64,000 nucleotides of DNA from JAAZBG01 sp964390065 (GCA_964390065.1 CAYMGX010000003.1:26905-90904), one strand, 5' to 3'; positions 26,758 to 36,853 are shown, counted from the first letter of the stretch. The notes: generated by a model from the letters alone, not told the origin. A program made the numbers and translations.

Positions 26758-28293
26758 TCATTTTGGAAAGATGAGTGTCTTTACAAATTCAGCGCTTCCA
26801 TTTTCAAAAAAGGATATACCGGGCTCATTTATGGGCATCCAGGCATAAGCTGTGTCCGTTGACGAAATTGCCAGCAATAACAGATTACAATATACGCTAT
26901 TTCCATTAGATAAAACTTTATAAGGATTGGTTTGAAAGGTATATCTGCCGTAAGTGTCACTTGATGCCGTGACAAGAGTGTCTGTTACTGCAAATGAATT
27001 CCACTGCACCCCAAAGACACTGATCCGGGCATTCTTTACGATGACATTGTTTTCGGTTCTTGTTTCGATTGTCATTTTGTAAGGGTATCCCGGGAGTGTG
27101 GCAAAGTTTGAACTGACCTGTGTGTTGTAGTAATTGATTGCATAGATATTGTATTTATCCCATGACGATGCAGAGAATGGTCTGTACATGAAACTGTACT
27201 CACCATCAAAGGATGTTCTGTTAACCGGATTATAATCTGCTCTTACAAACATATAATTTGAAGCAATGCAGCCGCGGCTTAAACCAAGCTGCCATGCGAC
27301 TGTCTGCACAGATTTCTGATTAAACATATTTTCAATATCTGTAGTATGAACTGCTGTGCGATAGCGTTCAATCCACCCGTTAAACACATTTGAATAGCTA
27401 TCAAAAATTATCCGGACTGCATAATCTGTTGAAAAAGAACTGTATAGTTCCAGACTGCATGGGCGGGTAAATGCATAGACTGAATCGATATAGAAGTTCA
27501 TGATCCCGTTAAAAACATTGGGTGCGTTGAATGTCGAGTTGACTTTTGCAATGAATGCAGTAAGTTCAGTTTTCATAGAGTCGATACCGCCAAATGCCTT
27601 GGCGGTAGAGTCACTTATTCCGGCAATGATCGGAATATCCCATATCGGTTTTGAGTCAGTGGTTATACCTACTGTTGTAGTAGCATTTTCTCTGGTTGTT
27701 ACCGATGTCGCAATTGTTCTCGATGATTTTAAATATTCTGAATAATACTTGATTGCAGGGAGTCTGCCTGATGGTAATGAATCAATCAGGACGGCATTTG
27801 AATTATCGGACATTTTAATAAGCCTGGATACTTTAAAACTCAGTGTCGTTCCTTCCAGATAGATATAATCAGATGTAGTGTCAAACGATGCCGGTAAGGA
27901 GAGCAGTACTGAAGAACAGTGTTTTAGTGTTTTCCTGTCAATAATCACAGTGTCTTCAGGAATATCAAGATTAATTCCAACATCGATAAGGCGCGTTGGG
28001 TTTAATGGATGACGGGCATACAGGTTGTACTGACCTTTTTTGACAGAATCGAACTTGAAAGATCCTGTCGAGTCGGTTATTGTCAATAATGGCAGTGTTT
28101 CCGGCTGAAGCACTGACGAATATTCTGACGGAATAAGATACACCTGAACATCTCTGATGGTTGAATTATCTGTTGTGTAAATAACCCCTTTTGCGACAAC
28201 TTCAGAAGAACTGCCGCCTGATACAACGTCACTTGTACAACTGATCATAACCATAATGGTTATGGCAAACAGGCATGCAATTATGGTTTTCAT
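26758..28293 (-). CDS. large lipoprotein with carboxypeptidase-regulatory-like domain
   Basis: The lipobox MISC (Cys19) is followed by a CnaB-like domain (about 33-110, KGVIYTTDNSTIRDVQVYLIP; SFKFDSVKKGQYNLYA). The remaining 390 residues match no family I recognise; they contain a second beta-sandwich-like end (ARISVFGVQWNSFAV). Its start overlaps the stop of the TIGR02147-like gene by four bases (ATGA), so the two are translationally coupled and probably work together at the cell surface or periplasm. Confidence 0.75.
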   Translation of the reverse strand: MKTIIACLFAITIMVMISCTSDVVSGGSSSEVVAKGVIYTTDNSTIRDVQVYLIPSEYSSVLQPETLPLLTITDSTGSFKFDSVKKGQYNLYARHPLNPTRLIDVGINLDIPEDTVIIDRKTLKHCSSVLLSLPASFDTTSDYIYLEGTTLSFKVSRLIKMSDNSNAVLIDSLPSGRLPAIKYYSEYLKSSRTIATSVTTRENATTTVGITTDSKPIWDIPIIAGISDSTAKAFGGIDSMKTELTAFIAKVNSTFNAPNVFNGIMNFYIDSVYAFTRPCSLELYSSFSTDYAVRIIFDSYSNVFNGWIERYRTAVHTTDIENMFNQKSVQTVAWQLGLSRGCIASNYMFVRADYNPVNRTSFDGEYSFMYRPFSASSWDKYNIYAINYYNTQVSSNFATLPGYPYKMTIETRTENNVIVKNARISVFGVQWNSFAVTDTLVTASSDTYGRYTFQTNPYKVLSNGNSVYCNLLLLAISSTDTAYAWMPINEPGISFFENGSAEFVKTLIFPK

Positions 28294-29132
28294 TGTATAT
28301 TCTCGCTTGCTTTGTCAGTTCCTGTCAGAGGAAATATCTGGAAATTGACCTGAACTACACGATCGATATTTGTGTCGTTCTTTACAAGGTCTATAAGTTC
28401 GGCACGCAAATTGTCAATTTTTTGCCGGATTGTATCAAACCCCTGTTGTGAAACACTGAGTGTCAGGGCTGAGAAACCCCTGTCTTCTTTTGAAAATCTG
28501 TAGAGTGCATCTTTTGCGATGTCAAGTGTATTCAGAACAAAATTGTTGATAACAACGGAGTCGGTGTTTAATCCGGTTGAAATGTGATTGCTGGTGAGTT
28601 TATAGGTATTTGATGGTGTGTCTTTTTTAACGAGTTCAAGTCGCTCAAGTACGTTAATCGCCTTTTTTGCTTCTGCGGCAGTGATATGTGGAATTACCAT
28701 TTTTGATAATGCAAAAAAATCACCGTCAAAGGTAATGTAATTTAGAAGTGCGCGAATTGCCGAATAATACCACTTATCATAAAACGCATATGCATCAGGT
28801 TCAATTGTTTTTACACGCCCCTTTTTAAATGTAACCATCTTACCGAAGTATGTTTTCTTTTCGTCATGGTTTTCAGCCTGGTTGTAATGCACCATTAAAT
28901 CGAAGTAGCGGGCTTCGCGTTTACGTAATTGAAAAACTTCTGCGATTTTGTTTATAAAACGGTCAGGAAGATCGCATGTGCTGTTTAGCACCTGTGAAAA
29001 AAAACCAGCAGATTTAAATCCGGCGAATTCTGCAATATATCGGTAGGAGATCGGTTGTTTTATGCTTTTAAGGTATTCAGCGCGATCTTTCAAAAATTTC
29101 CGGTAATCAGTATAGTCAAAAATGTCTACCAT
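28290..29132 (-). CDS. TIGR02147 family protein (Fibrobacter-type paralog family)
   Basis: The start VDIFDYTDYRKFLKDRAEYLK, the ISYRYIAEFAGFKSAGFFSQVL segment, and the RKREARYFDLMVHYNQA stretch are diagnostic of the TIGR02147/DUF4423 family, expanded in Fibrobacter. An N-terminal helix-turn-helix-like region suggests a regulator, but function is unproven. ATG 29132 fits the family start better than ATG 29162. Members are commonly encoded just upstream of large lipoproteins or surface proteins, as here. Confidence 0.88.
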   Translation of the reverse strand: MVDIFDYTDYRKFLKDRAEYLKSIKQPISYRYIAEFAGFKSAGFFSQVLNSTCDLPDRFINKIAEVFQLRKREARYFDLMVHYNQAENHDEKKTYFGKMVTFKKGRVKTIEPDAYAFYDKWYYSAIRALLNYITFDGDFFALSKMVIPHITAAEAKKAINVLERLELVKKDTPSNTYKLTSNHISTGLNTDSVVINNFVLNTLDIAKDALYRFSKEDRGFSALTLSVSQQGFDTIRQKIDNLRAELIDLVKNDTNIDRVVQVNFQIFPLTGTDKASENIQ

Positions 29133-29366
29133 AGTTAATTCATTTCTTTTCTGTATCCGCATAAATAAACTACGGATTGCACACTGACTCCTCAGTAAAA
29201 TATAGTAATAACCGGAATCAATTTCCTAAAAATATTCAGTAGCGATTTATTAATTTCGAGGTAATGCTGCTATAAAATATTGATAAATATACGCATGTCG
29301 TTTCTGTGTGTTTATTTAAAATTATGTTCTGTTGTATTTGGCCGCTTATTTAAAGTCTGCTGGCCA

Positions 29367-30176
29367 TTACCTGCTGGAGTTTAAAAAAGCATTCAGGTTG
29401 ATAAACATCGTTAGATATTTTTCAAAATCCGCAACAGAAATGCAGTTTGGACCATCACACAGAGCTTTATCCGGATCCGGGTGAATCTCAAAAAATAAAC
29501 CGTCAACACCCATCGATACAGCCGCTTTTGCCAGAGGTACCGCAAGAGCCCTGTTTCCTGACGAGCATCCATCACCACCTCCAGGTGCCTGAACACTATG
29601 GGTGGCATCAAAAATAAACGGGCGGCCAAAACTTTTTAATACCGGGAAGCCTGCAAAGTCAACAACGAGCCGGTTGTAACCGAAAAAAGTGCCCCTTTCT
29701 GTCAACCACGTGTTGTTTCCTGCTTTGTCAAGTGAGTGTTTCATATCCGAAGGCGCCATAAACTGGCCCTTTTTAACATTGACAATTTTACCGGTAGCTG
29801 CAGCCGCAGCAAGCAGATCTGTCTGGCGGCAGAGAAATGCAGGTATTTGCAAAACGTCAACAGCATCAGCAGCTTCTTTTACCTGATTTGATTCATGTAT
29901 ATCTGTAAGTGTCGGTAAACCATATCGGGTCTTGATATCACTGAGCACCTTTAATCCCTCATCGGGCCCCGGACCGCGAAATGATGACTTTGATGTACGG
30001 TTGGCTTTGTCATATGATGCTTTAAAAATGATATCGATAGAGTGTTTTACCGAAAGTTCTGCAAGTTTTGATGCAACTGACAGGCAGAGTTCCCGCGATT
30101 CGATAACACAGGGGCCGGCAATAAAAAACAGTTTTTCTGCTGACTCTTTTTTGTACTTTAAAACCGGATTGTTCAC
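29367..30176 (-). CDS. kdsA: 3-deoxy-8-phosphooctulonate (KDO-8-P) synthase
   Basis: The enzyme condenses phosphoenolpyruvate with arabinose-5-phosphate to make KDO-8-phosphate for LPS. Family motifs are FIAGPCVIES, FKASYDKANRTS, RGPGPDEGL, TDIHE, and DATHSVQAPGG. 269 residues. The start is GTG, with AAGG eight bases upstream. The DATHS.Q segment is conserved. It stands alone on the minus strand, divergent from gapA. Confidence 0.96.
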   Translation of the reverse strand: MNNPVLKYKKESAEKLFFIAGPCVIESRELCLSVASKLAELSVKHSIDIIFKASYDKANRTSKSSFRGPGPDEGLKVLSDIKTRYGLPTLTDIHESNQVKEAADAVDVLQIPAFLCRQTDLLAAAAATGKIVNVKKGQFMAPSDMKHSLDKAGNNTWLTERGTFFGYNRLVVDFAGFPVLKSFGRPFIFDATHSVQAPGGGDGCSSGNRALAVPLAKAAVSMGVDGLFFEIHPDPDKALCDGPNCISVADFEKYLTMFINLNAFLNSSR

Positions 30177-30345
30177 GAGTTTAACCTTTTATTATGGATC
30201 ATTGTATCACTTTATTTTTTTAATTGACTCAGTTTCCTGAATCAACGTATATTACTACGCTGATTAAATGAAGAAGTAAAATAACTTTTTTCACAATAAC
30301 AGACAGCGTTTATTTCAAAATATCAAAAAAATTAGGAGGCTTTTC

Positions 30346-31407
30346 ATGGCAATTAAGGTTGGAATTAACGGTTTCGGTAGAATTGGTCGTCTTGTGTTTC
30401 AGGCGATCGCAGACCAGGGTCTTCTTGGTAAGGAAATTGATGTCGTTGCAGTTGTAGATATCTCTACTGATGCAGATTACTTCGCTTACCAGCTTAAGTA
30501 CGATTCAGTTCATGGCCGTTTCAAGCACACTGTTGCAACAGAGAAATCTGATGCAACAAAAACAGAAGCAGACACTCTTATAGTAAATGGTTACAAGACA
30601 AAATGTGTTATGGCCACAAAGAATCCATCAGAACTTCCTTGGAAGGCTCTTGGAGTTGATTACGTTATTGAATCAACAGGCCTTTTCACAGATTCAGAAA
30701 AAGCAAAAGGCCATCTTGAGGCAGGTGCGAAGAAAGTTATTATCTCTGCTCCAGGAAAAGGTGATGTTAAGACAGTTGTTATGGGTGTAAATGAAAACGA
30801 ATACGATGCAGCAAAGCACAATATCGTTTCAAATGCATCATGTACAACAAACTGTCTCGCACCGCTCGTACACGTTCTTCTTAAAGAAGGTATTGGTATC
30901 GAGACCGGTCTTATGACAACAATCCATGCTTATACAGCAACACAGAAAACTGTTGATGGTCCATCAAAGAAGGACTGGCGCGGTGGTCGTGCTGCAGCGA
31001 TCAACACAATTCCATCTTCAACAGGTGCTGCAAAGGCTGTTGGTGAAGTTCTTCCTGCAACAAAAGGAAAACTCACCGGTATGTCTTTCCGCGTTGCTAC
31101 ACCGGACGTATCAGTTGTTGACCTTACTTTCCGTTCAGTGAAAGATACATCAATTGAAGAGATTGATGCACTTCTCAAGAAAGCATCTGAAACATACCTC
31201 AAGAACATTCTTGGATACACAAATGAAGAACTCGTTTCAACAGATTTTATCCATGACAACCGTTCTTCAATTTATGATTCACTTGCAACAGTTCAGAACA
31301 ACCTCAAAGGTGAAAAACGTTTCTTCAAACTCGTATCATGGTACGATAATGAATGGGGTTATTCAAACCGTGTTGTTGATCTCGTAAGATTTATGGCAAG
31401 CAAGTAA
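30346..31407 (+). CDS. gapA: glyceraldehyde-3-phosphate dehydrogenase
   Basis: INGFGRIGRL forms the NAD-binding start, SNASCTTNCLAP carries the catalytic Cys near residue 166, and WYDNEWGYSNR is at the C-terminus. At 353 residues it is slightly longer than typical, with an insertion near residues 65-80. A strong AGGAGG precedes the ATG. It begins the glycolytic cluster gapA-pgk-tpiA but has its own terminator. The codons are markedly biased towards a few choices, as in highly expressed genes. Confidence 0.97.
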   Translation: MAIKVGINGFGRIGRLVFQAIADQGLLGKEIDVVAVVDISTDADYFAYQLKYDSVHGRFKHTVATEKSDATKTEADTLIVNGYKTKCVMATKNPSELPWKALGVDYVIESTGLFTDSEKAKGHLEAGAKKVIISAPGKGDVKTVVMGVNENEYDAAKHNIVSNASCTTNCLAPLVHVLLKEGIGIETGLMTTIHAYTATQKTVDGPSKKDWRGGRAAAINTIPSSTGAAKAVGEVLPATKGKLTGMSFRVATPDVSVVDLTFRSVKDTSIEEIDALLKKASETYLKNILGYTNEELVSTDFIHDNRSSIYDSLATVQNNLKGEKRFFKLVSWYDNEWGYSNRVVDLVRFMASK

Positions 31408-31429
31408 TTGCAGTTTATTGCATAAGTAT

Positions 31430-31466
31430 ACCAGGAGGTGCATTGCGGCACTTCCTGGTTTTTTTA
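31430..31466 (+). terminator. Rho-independent terminator after gapA
   Basis: CCAGGAGGTGC pairs with GCACTTCCTGG (one G-T pair) and is followed by seven Ts. Confidence 0.88.
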
Positions 31467-31646
31467 AGTGTTTATTTGTGCTTTTTGTCACAAAAAGTTT
31501 TCTAATTGGTTTACTCTACTTTGAGGAGTGACTGAAGTTAGCAATGTAGCCGGTGGTTGAAGGCCGGTTCAGTATGATCAGAGACATTAAATCCGGAAAT
31601 AAAGTAAATTTACATATAGAACACACTTCTTAACAGGAGGAAACTC

Positions 31647-32915
31647 ATGGCGATCTCCAAGAAAACAGTACGGGACATTGATTTAAAGGGAAAAAGAATT
31701 ATCATGCGCGTTGATTTCAACGTGCCTTTGAAAGAAGGTGTAATTCAGGATGATACCCGTATCACAGCTGCACTTCCGACTATTAAATATCTGCTTGAGC
31801 AGAATGTAAAGAATATTGTTCTTATGTCACATCTTGGTGATCCGAAGAAGGATACTCAGAAGGCAAAAGAGAAAGCAGAAAAAGACGGGAAGTCGTTTGA
31901 TGAGGCCAAATTTATTGAAGGAAAGCACAAGATGGCTCCGGTTGCAGCGCATCTTGGCAAGCTTCTTGGCAAAACAATAAAACTCGCACCGGATTGTATG
32001 AGTGATGCAACTCAAAAGATGGTTGCAGACCTTGGTGCCGGTGAGATTATGCTGCTTGAGAATACACGTTTCCATAAAGAGGAAACATCAAAGGACGCTG
32101 CTGAACGCGAAAGAATGGCAAAGGTACTTGCGACCTACGGTGATGTATATGTCAATGATGCATTCGGTACAGCTCATCGTGCACATGCATCAACAGAGAC
32201 ACTTGCTCATTTCCTTCCTGCTGTTGCTGGTTTCCTTATGGAAAAAGAGCTTGAATTCCTTGAAGAGAAAATTGTAAAGAACCCGGTAAAGCCGTTTGTT
32301 GCCATCGTTGGCGGTGCAAAGGTTTCATCAAAGATTGCTGTACTAGAAAGCCTTTTATCAAAAGTTGATGCAATTATTATTGGTGGTGGAATGGCGTATA
32401 CATTCCTCAAGGTACAGGGAATCGCTATCGGTAAATCACTGGTTGAAGATGAAATGCTTGACACAGCGAAAACTGTTCTTGCAAAAGCAAAAGAGAAAAA
32501 TGTAAAGATTCTTCTTCCTGTTGATCATATCGGAACAGAAACATTTGGTGCAGATGTGCCATCAAAGAATATCGACGCAGTTGCAATTGATGATGGCTGG
32601 ATGGGTATGGATGTCGGTCCCAAATCTATTGCTGCATTTAAAGATGCGCTTAAGGGTGCGAAAACGGTATTCTGGAACGGTCCGATGGGTGTTTTTGAAT
32701 TCCCGAAATTTGCTGCAGGAACACAGGCAATCGCAGATACACTTGCACAGTTAAGTGGTGCTACAACTGTCATTGGTGGTGGTGATTCGGTTTCTGCGGT
32801 CAAGAAAGCAGGGGTTGCTGCCAAGATGTCTCATATCTCCACAGGTGGTGGCGCATCACTGGAACTTGTTGAAGGAAAAGTGCTTCCAGGTGTAAAGGCT
32901 CTTAATGATAAGTGA
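31647..32915 (+). CDS. pgk: phosphoglycerate kinase
   Basis: The N-terminal domain has RVDFNVPL and MSHLGDP; the nucleotide domain has AIVGGAKVSSKI, FWNGPMGVFE and the GGGDS loop. It makes ATP from 1,3-bisphosphoglycerate in glycolysis. 422 residues include a lysine-rich insert after MSHLGDP (about 65-90) that most bacterial Pgk proteins share. AGGAGG lies upstream of the ATG. Confidence 0.97.
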   Translation: MAISKKTVRDIDLKGKRIIMRVDFNVPLKEGVIQDDTRITAALPTIKYLLEQNVKNIVLMSHLGDPKKDTQKAKEKAEKDGKSFDEAKFIEGKHKMAPVAAHLGKLLGKTIKLAPDCMSDATQKMVADLGAGEIMLLENTRFHKEETSKDAAERERMAKVLATYGDVYVNDAFGTAHRAHASTETLAHFLPAVAGFLMEKELEFLEEKIVKNPVKPFVAIVGGAKVSSKIAVLESLLSKVDAIIIGGGMAYTFLKVQGIAIGKSLVEDEMLDTAKTVLAKAKEKNVKILLPVDHIGTETFGADVPSKNIDAVAIDDGWMGMDVGPKSIAAFKDALKGAKTVFWNGPMGVFEFPKFAAGTQAIADTLAQLSGATTVIGGGDSVSAVKKAGVAAKMSHISTGGGASLELVEGKVLPGVKALNDK

Positions 32916-32930
32916 TTGATATTTATAGAG

Positions 32931-32958
32931 GTAGAGATGTACAGCTGTACGTCTCTAC
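32931..32958. repeat. near-perfect palindrome after pgk
   Basis: GTAGAGATGTACAG pairs with CTGTACGTCTCTAC (one G-T pair), a 14-bp stem with almost no loop. It lies 16 bases after the pgk stop. No T-tract follows, so it may stabilise the mRNA end or terminate weakly. Confidence 0.5.
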
Positions 32959-33073
32959 ATCTATCTGCATTATGAATTTTCTTGTTTATTATTTTTTTTC
33001 TTGTATCACATTATTCACTTTAGTATATTAGTGCGCGTCCTGTGAATCACAGGGGAAAGGTTTAGGAATCAAC

Positions 33074-33826
33074 ATGCGTAAGAAGTTTATTGCTGGCAAC
33101 TGGAAGATGAATACAACCATTGATGAAGCTGTCGCTCTTGCAAAAGATGTAGTCAAAACAATGGGGAATACTTCTGATGTTGATATTGCAATCTGTCCTC
33201 CATACACCAGTCTGTATGCAGTCAGCGAAGTTCTGAAGGGGTCTACAGTAAAACTCGGTGCCCAGGATGTTCACTGGGAAACCAAGGGTGCATTCACAGG
33301 TAAAGTTAGCTGCCCAATGCTCAAGAGTGTAGGAGTTACTTATGTAATTATCGGACATTCCGAACAGCGCACCTACTTTCATGAAACTAATGAGACTGTA
33401 AATAAAAAAGTAAAAGCAGTACTTGCTGCTGGCCTTCTTCCGATTATTTGTGTTGGTGAAACACTGGAAGAGCGTAAAAGTGGTAAAATGGATGCGGTTA
33501 TTGAGTCGCATACTGTTGGTGCATTTGCAGGTATTTCTGCTGAAGATGCACTTAAGTGTACAATCGCTTATGAACCGGTTTGGGCAATTGGTACCGGTGA
33601 AACTGCGACGCCTCAGCAGGCTAACGAGGCACATGTTTATATTAGAAAATTACTTACCAGGTTATATGGTACTTCAACTGCAGAGCAGATTCGTATTCAG
33701 TACGGTGGCAGTATGAAGGCAGACAATGCAAAGGCACTTCTGGGTCAGAGTGATGTTGATGGTGGCCTTATTGGTGGAGCATCACTTAAAGCGTCAGATT
33801 TTGCTGGTATTGTAAAACCGGTTTAA
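33074..33826 (+). CDS. tpiA: triose-phosphate isomerase
   Basis: The catalytic residues are visible: Lys in GNWKMN, His in IIGHSEQR and Glu in AYEPVWAIGTG, with the phosphate-binding GGSMKADN and GLIGGASL loops. 250 residues. AGGAA precedes the ATG. It is probably co-transcribed with secG (24-base gap). Confidence 0.97.
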   Translation: MRKKFIAGNWKMNTTIDEAVALAKDVVKTMGNTSDVDIAICPPYTSLYAVSEVLKGSTVKLGAQDVHWETKGAFTGKVSCPMLKSVGVTYVIIGHSEQRTYFHETNETVNKKVKAVLAAGLLPIICVGETLEERKSGKMDAVIESHTVGAFAGISAEDALKCTIAYEPVWAIGTGETATPQQANEAHVYIRKLLTRLYGTSTAEQIRIQYGGSMKADNAKALLGQSDVDGGLIGGASLKASDFAGIVKPV

Positions 33827-33850
33827 TTATATTTAACCAGGGTTAAAAAA

Positions 33851-34279
33851 ATGGGAATACTTTTAGGAATATTGCTTTTTGTTTTTATCTTAGTTTGCAT
33901 ACTGCTAACTTTTATGATTCTTATTCAAAGTGATAAGGGTGGTGGTATCAGTGGTGCAATTGGTGGTGGACTTGGTGGTGCTAACAGCCTTCTTGGTACA
34001 CAGGATACAGCAAATATTCTTACTCGTGGTACAGCGATTTTTGGTGGAGCATTTCTTGTTCTTTGTATAATATTATCAGTGGTTGTTTCAAAGGTTAATG
34101 AGGGTTCTCAGTCACAGTTGAAAACCCGTGCAATGAAACAGCAGGAAAGTGTATCACCTGCATCAATACTGAATAATAATGCATTACCATTGCAAAACAA
34201 TAGTGGTGCTCTTCCAGCAGACCCGGCATCAACTCCGGTAACACCGGCTTCTGAAGCACCGGCAGCTGGTACAAAGTAA
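33851..34279 (+). CDS. secG: preprotein translocase subunit SecG
   Basis: Two membrane helices (about 3-24 and 55-78) flank the typical glycine-rich loop LIQSDKGGGISGAIGGGLG. SecG assists SecYEG protein export. At 142 residues it is longer than usual because of a Pro/Ala/Ser-rich C-terminal tail. tpiA-secG-tRNA-Leu is a common bacterial order. Confidence 0.93.
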   Translation: MGILLGILLFVFILVCILLTFMILIQSDKGGGISGAIGGGLGGANSLLGTQDTANILTRGTAIFGGAFLVLCIILSVVVSKVNEGSQSQLKTRAMKQQESVSPASILNNNALPLQNNSGALPADPASTPVTPASEAPAAGTK

Positions 34280-34299
34280 AATAAAGATATTTGAAATTT

Positions 34300-34382
34300 G
34301 CGGTCGTGGTGGAACTGGTAGACACGCTACTTTGAGGGGGTAGTGGGCTTAGCCTGTGTCAGTTCGATTCTGACCGACCGCA
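34300..34382 (+). tRNA. tRNA-Leu (GAG)
   Basis: The acceptor stem GCGGTCG/CGACCGC closes with discriminator A. The anticodon stem CTACT/GGTAG encloses loop TTGAGGG, giving anticodon GAG at 34334-34336. The extra arm is long, as expected for class II Leu tRNA, and the T-loop is GTTCGATTC. CCA is not encoded. Confidence 0.95.
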
Positions 34383-34391
34383 TTAACTTCT

Positions 34392-34432
34392 AAACGGATC
34401 AGTGATTGAATATTGCTGATCCGTTTTTATTT
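34392..34432 (+). terminator. Rho-independent terminator after tRNA-Leu
   Basis: AAACGGATCAG pairs with CTGATCCGTTT across a 13-base loop, followed by TTATTTTATT. Confidence 0.88.
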
Positions 34433-34486
34433 TATTCTGTTTATCGACATTGCAAATGACCTGCTGCATGAGCATGGAAGGTTTAT

Positions 34487-35530
34487 ATGGAACGATTTAA
34501 AAATATACCGCTTCATGATTTAGCTGACAGAATTATGGCTATTGGCGAAAAAAGATTCCGTGCACTACAGATTATCGACTGGGTATATGATAAAAGAGTT
34601 ACCTCCTTTGATGAAATGAGAAATATTTCCGGAGAACTTAAAGAAAAATTAAAACGGAATTTTATACTCGCGAAGCTCAATGTTAACACGGTCATCGAGT
34701 CAAAATATGGTGATGCTGTGAAGTTTGGATTTGAAACCATTGATGGAGAATATATTATCGAAAGCGTTCTGCTGATTGATGGCGATCGGAGAACTATTTG
34801 TATTTCAAGTCAACTTGGCTGCGGCCTTGGATGTGTTTTCTGTGAAACAGGAAAAATGGGGCTTATCCGCAATCTGACTCTGGAGGAAATGGTAGGGCAG
34901 TTTATCGGTATTAATGATTTTCTGGTATTAAAAGGTGATAAACCGATTACTAATATTGTTTTTATGGGAATGGGTGAAGCTCTTTCAAATTTTGAGACAT
35001 TTTTAAATACACTCGAAATATTCATGCATGAAGATATTTACAATATCGGTGGACGTAGGATCACGGTTTCTACTGCTGGTGTGGTACCGTCTATTGAACG
35101 TTTACTGAAAGAAAAACTGAATATCGGGCTTGCAATTTCACTCAATTCTTATTCAAATGAACTCCGTAATGAGCTGATGCCGATCAATAAAAAGTATCCG
35201 ATAGAAAGTATTATGGCTATTGCCAGACGATATGCTGCTGAAACGGGAAGAACAGTAACGTTTGAATATGTTGTTATTGATGGTAAAACAAATACTCCGG
35301 AAGCTTTACAGGCAATACATAAATATTGTGGCGGTTTTGATTGTAAAATTAATCTGATACCACTGAATCCATCAACGGGAAGCAGTCTTTCGGGGCCAGG
35401 CGATACCAGTCTTGAAATGTTTGCTGATGCGCTCGGGCGAAAGGGTATTACTGCAACAATTCGTAAGAGTCGGGGTCAGGATATATGGGGCGCATGCGGT
35501 CAACTTGCGGGAAAACGCATAGTCAGATGA
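34487..35530 (+). CDS. rlmN: dual-specificity 23S rRNA/tRNA adenine C2 methyltransferase
   Basis: The radical-SAM cysteines are in CGLGCVFCETG, with FMGMGEALSNFE following and the C-terminal catalytic Cys in GACGQLAGK. RlmN methylates A2503 of 23S rRNA and A37 of some tRNAs. 347 residues. AAGG lies upstream of the ATG. CETG replaces the more usual CATG after the third Cys, and ALSN the usual PLLN, both mild variations. Confidence 0.94.
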   Translation: MERFKNIPLHDLADRIMAIGEKRFRALQIIDWVYDKRVTSFDEMRNISGELKEKLKRNFILAKLNVNTVIESKYGDAVKFGFETIDGEYIIESVLLIDGDRRTICISSQLGCGLGCVFCETGKMGLIRNLTLEEMVGQFIGINDFLVLKGDKPITNIVFMGMGEALSNFETFLNTLEIFMHEDIYNIGGRRITVSTAGVVPSIERLLKEKLNIGLAISLNSYSNELRNELMPINKKYPIESIMAIARRYAAETGRTVTFEYVVIDGKTNTPEALQAIHKYCGGFDCKINLIPLNPSTGSSLSGPGDTSLEMFADALGRKGITATIRKSRGQDIWGACGQLAGKRIVR

Positions 35531-35728
35531 GTTTGTTTTAATCGATACTGTGCTTGTATATAAGACAATAATCAATTACTTTGGAAATTAAGATCGTGTG
35601 AGCTTCGGAAATTGACTACTATCGAGGACGTTATTAAACGGATAGGGGCAAGTAGCATATTCATAAGAATAAGCGATCATTTAAACGAGAATGCTTTTAC
35701 TGAAAGAATCACTGTGTAGGTTTACATA

Positions 35729-36853
35729 ATGAAAAATACCTATTTCGATAATGCTGCAACATCATTTCCAAAACCGCCGACGGTTGTCGAAATGATTTCA
35801 ACGTACCTTAATGAAATAGGCGGAACTTACGGCCGCAGTGCATATCAGCGGGTAATTGATGCATCCGGTTGTGTCGAGACCGTTCGTGATCTTCTTGCTG
35901 AGAAATTACAGGTTGAAAATGTTGAACATGTCATATTTTCATTTAATGCAACCACCGCAATTAATACAATTTTGTCCGGGTTGAATCTAAATAATTCGCA
36001 CGTTCTGATATCTCCTCTTGAACATAATGCTGTGACACGGCCGCTTGAGATCCTGCGGGGAAAATACGGGATAACGATTGATATACTGCCGCACTTTCCG
36101 GATGGTCGGATTGATATCGAGAACCTTAAAAGCATGATACGGGATACCACAAAGCTTGTAATTGTGAATCACCAGAGTAATGTTAATGGTGTAATACAAC
36201 CAGTTGACAAAGTAAAGGATGTCGTTGGAACTATTCCGGTACTGCTTGATCTTGCACAATCATTGGGACATATTCCGGTCAAACTTGACGAATGGGATAT
36301 CGATTTTGCTGTGTTTACCGGACACAAAGGGCTTCTTGGGCCTACCGGAACCGGTGGTTTTTTTATTCGTAATCCTGATCTTGTCGATCCATTAGTCGCA
36401 GGTGGTACCGGGAGCAGCTCAGAAAGCTTCGAGATGCCATCATTCGCACCTGATAAGTTTGAAGCCGGAACGCCAAATATTGCAGGTATCTATGGGCTGT
36501 TGGGTGCACTTGAAAATCCCTGTAAAAAGCAATTTACGCAGAAAAAGTATCTTGAACTGCTTGACACAATCAGCAGTTGTGGATTTGTAAAGGTGCTGCG
36601 GGCTACTGATAAAAATGATCAGGGAGATCTTTTTTCAATTGTTCATCATAGGTATGATTGTTCTCGTGTTGCCAGTGCACTCTATACGAAGTATGCAATT
36701 GAAACCCGCAGCGGACTTCACTGTGCTCCGCTTGCACATACAACTCTTGGAACATTTCCATCCGGATCTGTGCGTTTTTCATTGTCACCATATCACACTG
36801 ATTCAGATCTTGATTTTCTTTGTAATGCAATAAAAGAACTGGAAGATATATGA
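35729..36853 (+). CDS. cysteine desulfurase family protein (TIGR01977/EF2568 type)
   Basis: A class V PLP enzyme: YFDNAATSFPKP at the start, TFGHKG-type PLP site VFTGHKGLLGPTGTGG with the binding Lys, and the late SGLHCAPLAHTTLG segment with the reactive Cys. This matches the EF2568 subfamily found with selenium-dependent molybdenum hydroxylase genes in Firmicutes. It should release sulfur (or selenium) from Cys (or Sec). Its stop overlaps the DUF3343 start (ATGA), so the two are coupled. No selD or hydroxylase gene is in the window. Confidence 0.87.
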   Translation: MKNTYFDNAATSFPKPPTVVEMISTYLNEIGGTYGRSAYQRVIDASGCVETVRDLLAEKLQVENVEHVIFSFNATTAINTILSGLNLNNSHVLISPLEHNAVTRPLEILRGKYGITIDILPHFPDGRIDIENLKSMIRDTTKLVIVNHQSNVNGVIQPVDKVKDVVGTIPVLLDLAQSLGHIPVKLDEWDIDFAVFTGHKGLLGPTGTGGFFIRNPDLVDPLVAGGTGSSSESFEMPSFAPDKFEAGTPNIAGIYGLLGALENPCKKQFTQKKYLELLDTISSCGFVKVLRATDKNDQGDLFSIVHHRYDCSRVASALYTKYAIETRSGLHCAPLAHTTLGTFPSGSVRFSLSPYHTDSDLDFLCNAIKELEDI

